Source: Larkinella terrae (GTDB lineage: Bacteria; Bacteroidota; Bacteroidia; Cytophagales; Spirosomataceae). Taken from it: a DNA stretch of 64,000 nt. The notes beneath the pieces were generated by a model. That model made no database searches, was not told the DNA's origin, and was given only the letters and a program-made list of their open reading frames with translations. Of the stretch, positions 41,609-50,783 are shown in pieces. The position numbers and the translations under genes are program-made. The DNA lies in the NCBI RefSeq assembly GCF_009668025.1, contig NZ_WJXZ01000014.1:392448-456447 (forward strand), read 5' to 3'. How positions within the stretch are numbered: position 1 is the stretch's first letter; each line of letters opens with the position of its first letter.

Positions 41609-42274
41609 TTATTGTTTGTAAATCATCATTAAACCGTCCCGAACGGGTAACAGAACCTGCTCGACGCGCGGATCTTCACTGACTTTGCGGTTAAAATCAA
41701 GCACAGCTTGCGTGTCTTTGTCGGCCCTTCGTTCGGCTGCGGTTCGTCCGGCACCAATCGGCTGCACAACCTTCCCGCTCCACAATACATTGTCAGCTAA
41801 AATAATGCCACCGGTTCGCACTTTGTCGAAAACCAGATCGTAGTACCGACTATAATTTTCCTTATCGGCGTCAATAAAAACCAGGTCGAACGGCCCATCA
41901 ATTTCGGGGATCAGTTCGGTGGCAATTCCCAGCCGCAGATCGATCCGATGACCGACCGGCGACTGATTCCAGTACGAGCGGATGAAACTTTCCAGTTCGT
42001 CGTCTTTTTCAAGGGTAATCAGCACGCCATCGTCGGCAAGTCCTTCGGCCAGGCAAAGGGCAGAATACCCGGTAAACGTGCCGATTTCGAGAATCCGGCG
42101 GGGGCGAAGCATCCGGGAAAACATCGAAAGTGTCCGTCCCTGCAAGTGGCCCGACAACATCCGGGGATAGAGCATCCGGGCGCGGGTATTGCGGTTGAGC
42201 TGGCGCAGCAATTCACTTTCGGGCGAGGTGTGCGCTTCGGAATAAGCTGAAATGTCAGGTGGCAAAAAATCCAT
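41609..42274 (-). CDS. SAM-dependent O-methyltransferase (caffeoyl-CoA OMT type)
   Basis: 221 residues. Class I methyltransferase fold: ILEIGTFTGYSALCLAEGL (motif I), the ITLEKDDEL motif, FDLVFIDADKENYSRYYD with the metal-linked Asp residues, and GGIILADNVLWSGKV. The long N-terminal helices (ESELLRQLNRNTRARML) are typical of the metal-dependent type that methylates catechols. The actual substrate is unknown. It is transcribed just ahead of the LysM transglycosylase gene. Confidence 0.92.
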   Translation of the reverse strand: MDFLPPDISAYSEAHTSPESELLRQLNRNTRARMLYPRMLSGHLQGRTLSMFSRMLRPRRILEIGTFTGYSALCLAEGLADDGVLITLEKDDELESFIRSYWNQSPVGHRIDLRLGIATELIPEIDGPFDLVFIDADKENYSRYYDLVFDKVRTGGIILADNVLWSGKVVQPIGAGRTAAERRADKDTQAVLDFNRKVSEDPRVEQVLLPVRDGLMMIYKQ

Positions 42275-42411
42275 GCCTGGTAACCGTGGATTTAGGCAGA
42301 TGAAAATAAAACCGGTAGTAATGTAAAAATACGACTATTCTGTTAACGGGAATGAGTCGGGACTATTTTATAATTGTTCCGGTGAAAGTTTGCGAAAAGG
42401 AAAGAATGATG

Positions 42412-43659
42412 TTACTCGTCCTCATCCGGTTCGGGCAGGAAGGTCAGGTAGCTCAGGCGGTTTTCGTCGAACATCTCGTTGGCCAGCTCCTGCAGCAAAC
42501 CGGCATCGACCTGCCGGATTTCGTTGAAAATTTCTTCCAGCGAATCCAGTTTACCGGTGTCCAGAATGCTTTTTCCCATCGTGAGCATGAAACTCTGGTT
42601 GCTCTCTTCCGACATGGCCAACTGTCCCATCAACTGCTCTTTGGTGTTGTGCAGTTGAAGCTTCGTGAGCGTTTTTTCGCGCAATCCCTTCAGTTCGCGG
42701 CTGATGAGGGCGTTGCTCCGGTCGAGGTGTTTCTGGTCGGTACCGAAATAAATTCCCAGAAAACCAGTATCCAGAAATGGCGTGTAGCTGGCTTCGACCG
42801 AATAAACCAGTCCGTATTTTTCGCGCAGGTTCATATTCAGGCGCGAGTTCATACCCGGCCCACCAAGCAGGTTGACCAGCATGAAAAACGGCAACCGGCG
42901 CGAATCGGTCAGGGCGTACGACGGGCGACCGATGGCGCATTGGGCCTGCGTGATGGGTCGCTCAACCGTCACGCGTTGCGGTTCGTAGTTTTCGGGCGCC
43001 AACCGTTTCCGTTCCGAGGTCCGGTGCGGAATGTCGCTCAAATATTTGGCGGCAATTTTTTTGACCTTGCTGAACGGCATGTTGCTCACCGACGAAAAAA
43101 CCACCTGCTCGGTGTTCAGATTTTCGCCGATAAACTGCTGGAGCTGCTCGCGGGTGAACGAGCGGACGGTTTCGGGCGTGCCGAGGATGTTGCCGCCCAG
43201 CGGGTGATTTTTGAAAACCACCTGATCGAAATCGTCCTGCAGGGCATCTTCCGGCGAGTCGTAGTACATCGCCATTTCTTCCAGAATGACGCTCCGCTCT
43301 TTCTCGATCTGCTTTTCGGGAAACACCGAATGAAAGGCAATATCGGCCAGCAATTCCGTCGCTTTTTCGAAATGCAGGCCCAGAACCGACGCGTGAAAGC
43401 AGACTTTTTCCTTGGTCGTATAGGCGTTTAACTCACCCCCAACGGTTTCGAGCCGGTTGATGATGTGAAAGGATTTGCGTTTTTTGGTGCCCTTGAACGC
43501 CATGTGTTCCCAGAAATGGGCCAGACCTTCCTGCTGGGGGAGTTCGTCGCGGCTGCCAATGTCGAGCATGATGCCGCAGTGGGCAATTTGGGTATGCGGT
43601 ACTTGTTTATGAACAATCCGGATTCCGTTCGGTAACGTATAAACTTCGTAATCTTCCAT
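42412..43659 (-). CDS. M16 family zinc peptidase (insulinase-like)
   Basis: 415 residues, one processing-peptidase-like unit. The inverted zinc motif is His48-x-x-Glu51-His52 (LAHFWEHMAFKGT), with the distal zinc Glu in VILEEMAMYYDSPEDA. The C-terminal M16C half carries the NLLGGPGMNSRLNMNLREKYGLVYSVEASY motif. No signal peptide is visible, so it may be cytoplasmic or use an atypical export route. It stands alone. An antisense open frame over the same region is long but meaningless. Confidence 0.93.
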   Translation of the reverse strand: MEDYEVYTLPNGIRIVHKQVPHTQIAHCGIMLDIGSRDELPQQEGLAHFWEHMAFKGTKKRKSFHIINRLETVGGELNAYTTKEKVCFHASVLGLHFEKATELLADIAFHSVFPEKQIEKERSVILEEMAMYYDSPEDALQDDFDQVVFKNHPLGGNILGTPETVRSFTREQLQQFIGENLNTEQVVFSSVSNMPFSKVKKIAAKYLSDIPHRTSERKRLAPENYEPQRVTVERPITQAQCAIGRPSYALTDSRRLPFFMLVNLLGGPGMNSRLNMNLREKYGLVYSVEASYTPFLDTGFLGIYFGTDQKHLDRSNALISRELKGLREKTLTKLQLHNTKEQLMGQLAMSEESNQSFMLTMGKSILDTGKLDSLEEIFNEIRQVDAGLLQELANEMFDENRLSYLTFLPEPDEDE

Positions 43660-43802
43660 TCGTTTCCAACCCTGTTTTGCATCACGGGGTCTAATGACAA
43701 TCGATACCGGCGGTTTTGTGACTGCGGGTATAGAATAAAGAACTAAATTTAATCAAAGATTAGTTCATCGCAATACAACTGAATACGCAAACGGTGAGAA
43801 AG

Positions 43803-43833
43803 AAAAAGCACCGCTTGTCCGGCGATGCTTTTT
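43803..43833 (-). terminator. Terminator of the small membrane protein gene
   Basis: A 12-bp stem (AAAAAGCACCGC / GCGATGCTTTTT, with one G-T pair) lies 25 bases after the stop of the gene at 43858. The minus strand continues with CTTTC after five T's. Confidence 0.8.
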
Positions 43834-43857
43834 TCGTAAGAAACTCTTACTCCAATT

Positions 43858-44205
43858 TTATAGCGGCTTCAATCCAACCGGTTTTACCTTCTGAAACCGC
43901 AGCACCAACACCGTACCGGCAACGACAACTAAGCCCAGCGCCGATGACAACAGCCAGGGCATTTCGTTGGGCGGCAGCGTCAGGCCGACGGATTGAAACG
44001 CCCGGTATTTGATCATCTCTTTCTCCAGAACATTGCGGTTCGAAATGTCGAAGGTGCGATCGAACTGGATTTTGCGGCCATCCTGATGTCCGTTAATCCG
44101 GATCGAGAGCGTTTGTCCGTTGTCGACCAACCGGGTTTGCAGCACGGTATGGGCCATAGCAAGCGGGCCAATAATTAATAAGAAAGCAAGCAGGAGCGTT
44201 TTCAT
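43858..44205 (-). CDS. Exported single-helix membrane protein of unknown function
   Basis: 115 residues: a signal peptide (MKTLLLAFLLIIGPLAMA, about 1-18), a short beta-rich outside domain (HTVLQTRLVDNGQTLSIRINGHQDGRK...), and a C-terminal helix (about 85-103, LLSSALGLVVVAGTVLVL) followed by a basic tail, so it should be anchored with its N-terminal part outside. I do not recognise a family. It is followed by a terminator and preceded by a long repeat-rich gap that separates it from the permease gene. Confidence 0.7.
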   Translation of the reverse strand: MKTLLLAFLLIIGPLAMAHTVLQTRLVDNGQTLSIRINGHQDGRKIQFDRTFDISNRNVLEKEMIKYRAFQSVGLTLPPNEMPWLLSSALGLVVVAGTVLVLRFQKVKPVGLKPL

Positions 44206-44215
44206 GTTTTAAAAA

Positions 44216-44300
44216 ATGAACAATCTTTAAAAAATGAACAATGAATAATTAATAATGAACAGACACTGTCGACATCCAATGTTCATTATTCATTTGTTAA
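44216..44300. repeat. Heptamer inverted repeat upstream of the membrane protein gene
   Basis: ATGAACA/ATGAATA words on the left (44232-44260) face TGTTCATTATTCATTTG on the right (from 44280). The match is partial. It belongs to the same family as those at 1249 and 13929 and forms the left boundary of the 13-bp inverted-repeat segment. Confidence 0.75.
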
Positions 44301-44479
44301 TTAGTACTGTACAAAGGATTGGTTTTACCCGAATATTCTTTGGATGTTGGGATAAAACTTCCGCTTACAAATGCTATTTTTATTCAATTAATGAAGGTGT
44401 GTACAAAACCGCAGCCGAATAAAATGGAAGTAAAAGTCCGTTTTACCAACCGGTTTTAAATCTTTCGTACAGTACTAAT
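44300..44479. other. 180-base segment flanked by 13-bp inverted repeats
   Basis: ATTAGTACTGTAC (44300-44312) and GTACAGTACTAAT (44467-44479) are exact reverse complements enclosing 154 bases with no gene. The inner edges also resemble each other (GGTTTTACC and GTTTTACCAACC). Next to them are heptamer repeats on both sides. It may be a MITE-like element or two operator sites. The octamer GTACAGTA also occurs at 47681, upstream of padR. Confidence 0.5.
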
Positions 44480-44506
44480 CGTTAATTATTCATTGTTAAT
44501 TGTTAA

Positions 44507-47227
44507 TTATTCGGAACGCAGTGACTTCACCGGGTTCACCAGCGCGGCTTTGATGGTTTGGAAACTGACTGTGGCCAGCGCAATCAGAACGGCGGACAGA
44601 CTCACACCGATGAATACCCAGAAACTGATCTGAATCCGCACCAGGTAATTGTCCAGCCACGTATTCATCAGAAACCAGGCAATTGGCAGGGCGATCAGGA
44701 GGGCAATCAGCACCAGTTTGACAAAATCGCGCGACAGTACCACGATGATGTTCGGGATGCTGGCACCCATCACTTTCCGGATTCCGATCTCTTTCGTCCG
44801 CTGTTCGATCACCATCATCGCGACGGCAAACAGCCCCAGGCAGGATAACAAAATGGCAATTCCAGACGCCAGACTGCATATTTTGGCCATTTGTTCCTCG
44901 TTCTGGTACCAGGCATCGACGTTTTCATCCATGAACGAACCGATAAATTCCGACTGCGGAGCCACTTCCTGCCAGACGGTTTTCAGCTTCTCAATCGAGC
45001 CCGCCAGACTCTGCGGAGTGACGCGGACGAAGATGTAGTGAATGGTTTCTGAATGGGAAATGTGCAGCGTAATGGGCTGCTTGTTGTCGGCCAGGGAATA
45101 CAAATGGAAATCCGGAATGACCCCGATAATTTCCGATTTGGTATTGGTGGAGTCTCCATCGTCGCCCAGAAACAGGCCAACCGGATTGGGTTCCCCCAGC
45201 ATTTTAGCCATGCTTTCGGTAATAATAACCCGTTTAATCGAATCCGTCGAGTAGGAGCGGCTAAAATCGCGGCCAGCCAGCGGCTTTATATTCAGGGTTT
45301 TAAGGTAATCATAATCGACCAGCAATTGGTCCGAGCTGACATCTTTTCCCTTGTATTTAAAGCCAACGGAAGTGCGCGAACTGACCCGGTCTTTCCCCTT
45401 GCCGATGTTTACGCTGGTACCCGTTACGGCCAGTACCGAAGGATCATTTGCCAGTTTGTTCCGCAAGCGCCCGAGCACCTGCCGCCCATCTACCTGATTG
45501 CCCACCGGAATGCTGATCACCTGTTCTTTTTCAAAACCGAGTGGCCGGGTGCGCAGGTAATCCACCTGCTGGGCGGCAATAATGGTGCAACAGGCCAGCA
45601 GACACGACATTGCGAATTGCGTAACGATCAGGGAGTTGCGTAAAATGCCGGGCCGCTTCATCGACAGTTTGCCTTTCAGCACTTCCACCGCGTTGAACTT
45701 CGCCATTTGCCAGGCCGGGTACCCTCCGGCGATGAGGGTAACGAGCGCAAATACCCCGGCAATCATACCCAGAAAACCGGGTTTGAACATGTATTCCAGT
45801 TTCAGTCGACCACCGAAGGTCGCATTGAACTGAGGCATCAGGAGATACGTGAGGAGCAATCCCACCAGAAAACCGATCAGGCAGAGGACGGTCGATTCGC
45901 CCCAGATCTGGGCAAAAAGCTGGTTTTTGAGCGCACCCAACGATTTTCGGACCCCAACCTCCCGGGCGCGGGTGAACGACCGGGCGATGCTCAGGTTGAT
46001 GAAATTGATGCAGGCAATCAGCAGAATAAAAAAGGCCATGCCCAAGAGCGTGTAAACAATGGCAATCGGGGCCCCTCTTCCGTTGGAAATTTCCCGGTCG
46101 AAATGCACATTGGCAAGTTTTTGCAACCGGACGGCGAGCATATCGCCCCGTTGGTCGGGCTGGGCTTTTTTCTTTTTAAGCTCCTCCAGTGCGCGCGGGA
46201 AGTATTTCTGGGCAAACGGTTTCAGGCGGTTTTCAAACGTCGCCTGATCGATCTGGGGCGGTAATTTTACGTAAGTGGTATAAAAATAAGCATCCCAATT
46301 ATCTTTACCTGCCTGATAACCAGGCAAACTTTCAATTCGAATGAGGGCATCGTACTGAATCGACGAGTTGTTGTAGGGGGGATCGCCGATGACGCCGGTG
46401 ACCACGTACTGCTTCTGATCGGCATCGCGGCCCACCAGCACGGTTTTTCCCATCGGGTTTTCGGTGCCAAAAATGGTCATCGCCATGTTTTCACTCAGAA
46501 CGATGCTGCTGAGGTCTCGAAGCGCGATGTCCCGGTTTCCCCTGATCAACGGAAATGAAAAAATCTTCAGAAAGTCCGGGTCGGTTTGCAGCAGCATCTT
46601 ATCGAAATACTTGCCTTTGGCTTCAACCAGGCTTTTCCGGCCGCTCGCAATTCGGGTTGCGGCTTCCAGCTCGGGATAATCGGCCTTGAGAGCGGGCGTA
46701 AACGGCATGGGCATCTGACCGTTTCGGGTCGCCTTGTCCGGGTTGTTTGAGAAAATATATGTCTGGTAAATCCGGTCACCATCCTGATGCATGGAATCGT
46801 AGGTCAACTGCAGGTAGGACGTAAAAAACAGGAAAACACAGACGCAGAACGCCACCGAAAGCCCAACGACGTTGATGGCGGCATAGCCTTTGCTTTTCCA
46901 GAGATTACGAAAAGCGATTTTTAAGTAATTACGGAGCATGTCGGGATGGAGAAAGTGAGGTTGATGATGGGAGTTCGATGGATACGGTTGAGCGGTTTTT
47001 GAAACCGGTTTTTTCAGGTGGGCGGCCCGGCGTTTCAGGAAATAAGGGCGGCAGAACTTGATGACTTCCAGGACGTAAAACCGGCGGGCTTTGGACACGC
47101 CGACTTCCTGAACGTGATCTTCGAATTGCTCGTGCAGATCGCCCAGCAGTTCTTCCAGGAGGTAAGGCGGGCAGAATGCTTTTAGCAGACGATCGGCCCA
47201 GGCCGGTGGTTGCGGATTTCTGTTCAC
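44507..47227 (-). CDS. MacB/FtsX-type permease with N-terminal permease-prefix domain
   Basis: 906 residues from GTG 47227, which overlaps the padR stop as GTGA; the frame is also open from TTG 47233. A cytoplasmic prefix domain (about 1-75, PPAWADRLLKAFCPPYLLEELLGDLHEQFEDHV) precedes the first helix. Two FtsX/MacB_PCD modules follow, each with a four-helix permease core and a large outside domain (LRNYLKIAFRNLWKSKGYAAINVVGLSVAF at the start, GIAILLSCLGLFAVAMMVIEQRTKEIGIRKVMGAS late). It has no ATPase domain. Such padR-linked permeases are common in Cytophagales and Acidobacteria; the export substrate is unknown. Confidence 0.88.
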   Translation of the reverse strand: MNRNPQPPAWADRLLKAFCPPYLLEELLGDLHEQFEDHVQEVGVSKARRFYVLEVIKFCRPYFLKRRAAHLKKPVSKTAQPYPSNSHHQPHFLHPDMLRNYLKIAFRNLWKSKGYAAINVVGLSVAFCVCVFLFFTSYLQLTYDSMHQDGDRIYQTYIFSNNPDKATRNGQMPMPFTPALKADYPELEAATRIASGRKSLVEAKGKYFDKMLLQTDPDFLKIFSFPLIRGNRDIALRDLSSIVLSENMAMTIFGTENPMGKTVLVGRDADQKQYVVTGVIGDPPYNNSSIQYDALIRIESLPGYQAGKDNWDAYFYTTYVKLPPQIDQATFENRLKPFAQKYFPRALEELKKKKAQPDQRGDMLAVRLQKLANVHFDREISNGRGAPIAIVYTLLGMAFFILLIACINFINLSIARSFTRAREVGVRKSLGALKNQLFAQIWGESTVLCLIGFLVGLLLTYLLMPQFNATFGGRLKLEYMFKPGFLGMIAGVFALVTLIAGGYPAWQMAKFNAVEVLKGKLSMKRPGILRNSLIVTQFAMSCLLACCTIIAAQQVDYLRTRPLGFEKEQVISIPVGNQVDGRQVLGRLRNKLANDPSVLAVTGTSVNIGKGKDRVSSRTSVGFKYKGKDVSSDQLLVDYDYLKTLNIKPLAGRDFSRSYSTDSIKRVIITESMAKMLGEPNPVGLFLGDDGDSTNTKSEIIGVIPDFHLYSLADNKQPITLHISHSETIHYIFVRVTPQSLAGSIEKLKTVWQEVAPQSEFIGSFMDENVDAWYQNEEQMAKICSLASGIAILLSCLGLFAVAMMVIEQRTKEIGIRKVMGASIPNIIVVLSRDFVKLVLIALLIALPIAWFLMNTWLDNYLVRIQISFWVFIGVSLSAVLIALATVSFQTIKAALVNPVKSLRSE

Positions 47228-47550
47228 GACCAAGACGGGTTAGGAATGGAATCCCAGAGTTCGTTGCGCACCTGCCGCATCTCGCCCAGCGTTTGTTTGC
47301 CAGCCGCCGTAATGCCGAATAACCGTTTCCGCCGACCTCCGCGGGCGGCCGTGGCTCCGCCTAATTCCGATTTCACGAAGCCTTTCTCCTCCAGCCGATA
47401 GAGCGCAATGTGCACCCCGCTCAGGCTGATGATCCGGTCCGTGCGCTGCTTGAGTTCGGCCGCAATCGTGACGCCGTAAGCCGCACCGTCGAGGACGGCA
47501 ACGGCCAGTAAAACCAGTTCTTCAAATTCGCCCAGATACGGTCGACCCAT
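47224..47550 (-). CDS. PadR family transcriptional regulator
   Basis: 108 residues. A winged helix (about 5-85) with the family hallmarks LGEFEELVLLAVAVLDGAAYGVTIAAEL, LSGVHIALYRLEEKGFVKSELG and RRKRLFGITAAGKQTL; a short C-terminal helix mediates dimer formation. PadR proteins usually repress adjacent genes. The gene overlaps the permease gene by 4 bases, so the two form one operon and this is probably its autoregulator. A candidate half-site GTACAGTA lies at 47681-47688 in the upstream gap. Confidence 0.92.
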   Translation of the reverse strand: MGRPYLGEFEELVLLAVAVLDGAAYGVTIAAELKQRTDRIISLSGVHIALYRLEEKGFVKSELGGATAARGGRRKRLFGITAAGKQTLGEMRQVRNELWDSIPNPSWS

Positions 47551-47782
47551 GACTGTTTTATTTTCTTGTTATTTGCTAAACAAATGCCTTGCCAAAATTG
47601 CAATACCGGCTTTTCGGCAAAAGCAGGCAGTTTTTTGCACGTCGGAAATCGAACGAATGTCCAGAAACGGACAGCGGTTTGTACAGTAATGGACAGATGG
47701 AACGAGTGATAAATAGTTGAAATAATGACCCTATGTGCCAACTACACTACCAGCCGGTTTTTTGATTGAAACCCTAAAAAAG
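47551..47782. other. Divergent regulatory gap between padR and the glycosyltransferase side
   Basis: No gene is seen. It holds GTACAGTA at 47681-47688, which also occurs in the 13-bp inverted repeat downstream of the permease. No exact TAnnTTTG box was found on either strand. Confidence 0.5.
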
Positions 47783-47896
47783 ATGAGTTCAGTAGAAGAA
47801 TACCGTTTCCGGCTTTTGGACTCAACGTTTTTTTTATATACTATTGAACTGATTAACTTGCTGAGTTGTAAAGCTGTCCTTAACCTTGCTAAATGA
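47783..47896 (+). CDS. Possible 37-residue upstream peptide overlapping the GT9 start
   Basis: The frame starts MSSVEEYRFRLLDSTFFLYT, has a mixed charged/hydrophobic makeup, and its TGA overlaps the ATG of the glycosyltransferase (ATGA). The overlap would allow translational coupling. Within it lies GAGTTCA/TGGACTC followed by CGTTTTTTTTA (47785-47836), a terminator-like element. It may be a leader peptide with an attenuator, or chance. Evidence is only position and overlap. Confidence 0.3.
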   Translation: MSSVEEYRFRLLDSTFFLYTIELINLLSCKAVLNLAK

Positions 47897-48888
47897 ACAA
47901 GCCGCACCGGTTTCTTATTGTCCAAACCGCTTTTATCGGCGATGTCATCCTGGCCACTTCACTGGTTGAAAAACTTCATTTTCATTTTCCGGATGCCACC
48001 ATCGATTTGCTGCTTCGGAAAGGCAATGAAGGTCTACTGAAAAACCATCCTTATTTGAATGAAGTCCTGATTTGGGACAAAAAAAAGAATAAATACCGCG
48101 ATTTGCTGCGTTTGATCCGGATCATTCGTCCGCGCCGGTACGACAAAATCATTAATCTTCAGCGGTTTGGGGCAACCGGATTGTTGACGGCCTTATCGGG
48201 AGCCGTCGAAACCATTGGTTTTGATAAAAATCCGTTTTCCCGGTTTTTTACCCGCCGGGTCGAGCACCGGATTGCGCCCGATATTCACGAAATTGACCGC
48301 AATACGGAATTGGTCAGTTGGTTCACCAACCGGTCCGCACTGAAACCCCGACTCTATCCATCGACGGAAGATATCAACCGGGTCAAACCGTATCAGAATA
48401 AATCGTACCTCTGCATTGCGCCCACGTCAGTCTGGTTTACAAAACAGTATCCCGAAGAAAAATGGGTGGAATTTCTGCGGCAATTACCGGATCATTTAAC
48501 GGTTTATATGCTGGGCGCACCGGCAGATTCGAACGCCATTGACCGAATCCGACAGAACGTGAATAGCAAGCGCGTGGTGAATCTGGCCGGCCAATTGTCG
48601 TTTCTGGAATCGGCCGCTTTAATGAAAGGTGCGCAGATGAATTTCGTCAACGACTCGGCGCCGATGCACCTGGCGTCGGCGGTGAATGCGCCAACAACGG
48701 CCATTTTTTGCTCAACCATTCCCCAATTTGGATTTGGTCCGCTGGCCGATGAGTCACATCTGGTTGAAATTGAGGAGATTCTCGAATGCCGACCCTGCGG
48801 CCTGCACGGGCGTCCGGAATGTCCGCTGGGGCATTTCCAATGCGCTTACGGCATTCGGACGCAGCAATTGATGGAGAAGCTGCCTTAA
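47893..48888 (+). CDS. Glycosyltransferase family 9 (heptosyltransferase-like)
   Basis: 331 residues. GT-B fold with the N-terminal FLIVQTAFIGDVILATSLVEKLHFHFP typical of LPS heptosyltransferases (WaaC/WaaF), and the C-terminal nucleotide-sugar binding part with CIAPTSVWFTKQYPEEKWVEFLRQL and FVNDSAPMHLASAVNAPTTAIFCSTIPQFGFGP. It should add heptose or a related sugar to lipopolysaccharide on the cytoplasmic face. No other LPS genes are adjacent. The MscS gene follows on the same strand after 89 bases. Confidence 0.92.
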   Translation: MNKPHRFLIVQTAFIGDVILATSLVEKLHFHFPDATIDLLLRKGNEGLLKNHPYLNEVLIWDKKKNKYRDLLRLIRIIRPRRYDKIINLQRFGATGLLTALSGAVETIGFDKNPFSRFFTRRVEHRIAPDIHEIDRNTELVSWFTNRSALKPRLYPSTEDINRVKPYQNKSYLCIAPTSVWFTKQYPEEKWVEFLRQLPDHLTVYMLGAPADSNAIDRIRQNVNSKRVVNLAGQLSFLESAALMKGAQMNFVNDSAPMHLASAVNAPTTAIFCSTIPQFGFGPLADESHLVEIEEILECRPCGLHGRPECPLGHFQCAYGIRTQQLMEKLP

Positions 48889-48977
48889 CAACCGATTGCC
48901 TGCTCCCTGGCCCAACTGCTGAAACACATCCGGTGCATTCCCGGTTTTTACCGTATTTATTGTCGTATTTTGCGCCT

Positions 48978-49844
48978 ATGCTGAATTTAGGAGAAGTCGT
49001 GCGACTCATCTTCGAGCGCCTGGAAAGTTGGGCCAAAGCCGCCGTGATCTCGTTGCCGAATCTGGCGGTGGCCATTCTGGTGATACTGGTTTTTAATTTT
49101 GTTTCCCGGTATTTTCGTCGGCTGGTGGTGCGGGGTTTCGACCGGTTTAGCAACAATTTATCGCTCATCAACCTGACCGGCACCGTCTCCCAACTGGCAG
49201 TAATGGCCCTGGGAATCTTTATTGCACTGGACGTACTGGGCCTCGAAAAAACCGTAGCCTCCCTGCTGGCGGGTGCTGGCGTTCTGGCGCTGGCGATCGG
49301 TTTTGCCTTTCAGGATCTGACGGCCAACTTCATTTCGGGTACGATCATTGCGCTTCAGCGGCCCATTGAAGTCGGTGACGTGGTGGATACGAACGGTTTT
49401 CAGGGGCGGGTTGTCAGCATCAAACTGCGCTCGATTGTGCTGGATAATTCAGCGGGGCAAACCATCGAAATTCCGAGTAAAGACGTTTTTCAGAAACCCA
49501 TCACCAATTTTTCGCGGTCGGGCGAACGGCGAATCGAGCTAACGGCGGGCGTTTCGCACCTTGATGATCTGAGCAAAGCCCAGCAGGTGGCCATTACGGC
49601 CGTGAAGGCGCTGCCGTTTATCCGGAAAGACAAGCCGGTTGAAATGCATTACAAGGGCGTTTCGCTCGAAATGTTCCAGTTTCTGATTTGGTTCTGGATC
49701 GATCCCACCAAAGCCGACGCCAACAAGGCGCTGAGCGAAGCCATCAAAGCCGTGAAGAAGGCCTTTGACGAAAACGACGTGCTGATGCTGTTTCCAGCGC
49801 ATACGTACGACCTCAAAAAGCGGTCAACTCACGCTTCCGAATAA
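48978..49844 (+). CDS. Small-conductance mechanosensitive ion channel (MscS family)
   Basis: 288 residues from ATG 48978. Three helices: about 20-45, 60-82 and the pore helix TM3 (about 85-115) with the Gly/Ala-rich LLAGAGVLALAIGFAFQDLTANFISG. The MscS beta domain follows (RPIEVGDVVDTNGFQGRVVSIKLRSIVLDNSAGQTIEIPSKDVFQKPI), then the C-terminal alpha/beta part. It opens under membrane tension to release solutes. A longer frame from 48786 is rejected: its first 64 residues come from the upstream gene's other frame. Confidence 0.94.
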   Translation: MLNLGEVVRLIFERLESWAKAAVISLPNLAVAILVILVFNFVSRYFRRLVVRGFDRFSNNLSLINLTGTVSQLAVMALGIFIALDVLGLEKTVASLLAGAGVLALAIGFAFQDLTANFISGTIIALQRPIEVGDVVDTNGFQGRVVSIKLRSIVLDNSAGQTIEIPSKDVFQKPITNFSRSGERRIELTAGVSHLDDLSKAQQVAITAVKALPFIRKDKPVEMHYKGVSLEMFQFLIWFWIDPTKADANKALSEAIKAVKKAFDENDVLMLFPAHTYDLKKRSTHASE

Positions 49845-49852
49845 CTTTTCCG

Positions 49853-50686
49853 TTAATAAGTTTCGTATTCGTACGTTTCCATAACCGTTGCATTGTCGGC
49901 TTGTACGCGTCTGACGGGCAGGTTGTTATCGTAAACGTAGCGGTATTCGGTCACGGACGGTTTCGTCAGTTTTCCCGCTTCGACCTGATAAGTCGATGCT
50001 CGGATGCAATTGTTTTTTGACCAGCTCGCCTGATCGAAAATCGGGCAATCGGCCAGGTTATACGGATTCGGCTTGCTGTCGTATTCATACACGATCCGGC
50101 GCGTTGTGGTGCTGGCGGCCGTACTCCGTTGCAGGGGAGTGGTCGTCACGGTTTCTTCAATCAGATTACCGCCTGTATCGTACCGGTATTGGGTGTTGCT
50201 CAGCGTGATGGGCGACGTTCCGGCGGTTTCGCCCCGTACGGCGTAGGTATACCGCTGACGGCCTACAATCTGACCGGCGGCATTGTAGAGAAGTGAATCG
50301 GAAAAAAAGAGCGATTTGCCCGGCTTGGCCACCGAATTTCCCTGGCGGAGCAGGTAGCGTTCTTTTGAATTCAGGCGGCCTTCCGCGCTGTAATTATATT
50401 GTTCCGAAAAACCGTAGTTCCAGGGGGTTTCGGGATTTTGGTATTGCATCGAATAAGTGGCCAGTTTCCCGCCGGTGCTGTAACCATGCTGAATCTGGCT
50501 GAGTGGCGTTTGTTCGCGGGTCAGTTCTTCTTTAATCAGTTTGCCTTTGGCATCGTACGAAAACTGCCGGACGCTCCCGTCGGAATAGGTGATTCGTTTG
50601 AGTCGATTCTGGGCAACCGCCGGTTGAATACTGATCAAGCCGATTACTAAGCTGAAAAAAAAGAAGGAACAAAACTTTTTTTGCAT
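49853..50686 (-). CDS. Secreted YD-repeat (RHS-like) protein
   Basis: 277 residues with a signal peptide (about 1-25, ending PAVAQ). It is made of degenerate YD repeats of about 20 residues: RITYSDGSVRQFSYDAKGKLIKEE, EQYNYSAEGRLNSKE, LLYNAAGQIVGRQRYTY, QYRYDTGGNLIEET, RYVYDNNLPVRRV. It lacks the RHS core box and any C-terminal toxin domain and is far shorter than RHS toxins, so it is more like the small outside YD-repeat proteins common in Bacteroidota. It is not close to a secretion cluster. Function unknown. Confidence 0.82.
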   Translation of the reverse strand: MQKKFCSFFFFSLVIGLISIQPAVAQNRLKRITYSDGSVRQFSYDAKGKLIKEELTREQTPLSQIQHGYSTGGKLATYSMQYQNPETPWNYGFSEQYNYSAEGRLNSKERYLLRQGNSVAKPGKSLFFSDSLLYNAAGQIVGRQRYTYAVRGETAGTSPITLSNTQYRYDTGGNLIEETVTTTPLQRSTAASTTTRRIVYEYDSKPNPYNLADCPIFDQASWSKNNCIRASTYQVEAGKLTKPSVTEYRYVYDNNLPVRRVQADNATVMETYEYETY

Positions 50687-50737
50687 AACGCTGGAGAAGA
50701 ATAAGGTTTACGAGTCGATTGCAAAAACTATGCCCGT

Positions 50738-50767
50738 AAAAAAAGCCACCCTGAAAGAGCGGCTTTT
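50738..50767 (-). terminator. Terminator of the TPR gene
   Basis: AAAAGCC and GGCTTTT pair across a 13-base loop, 16 bases after the TPR gene stop. On the minus strand a run of seven T's follows the stem. Confidence 0.75.
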
Positions 50768-50783
50768 AAAAAGAAATGTCGAT

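Noticed and set aside
49853-50686. YD-repeat protein as an RHS/polymorphic toxin with immunity gene
   Set aside because: It has no RHS core box, no toxin C-terminal domain and no small immunity gene; the chain ends within repeats.
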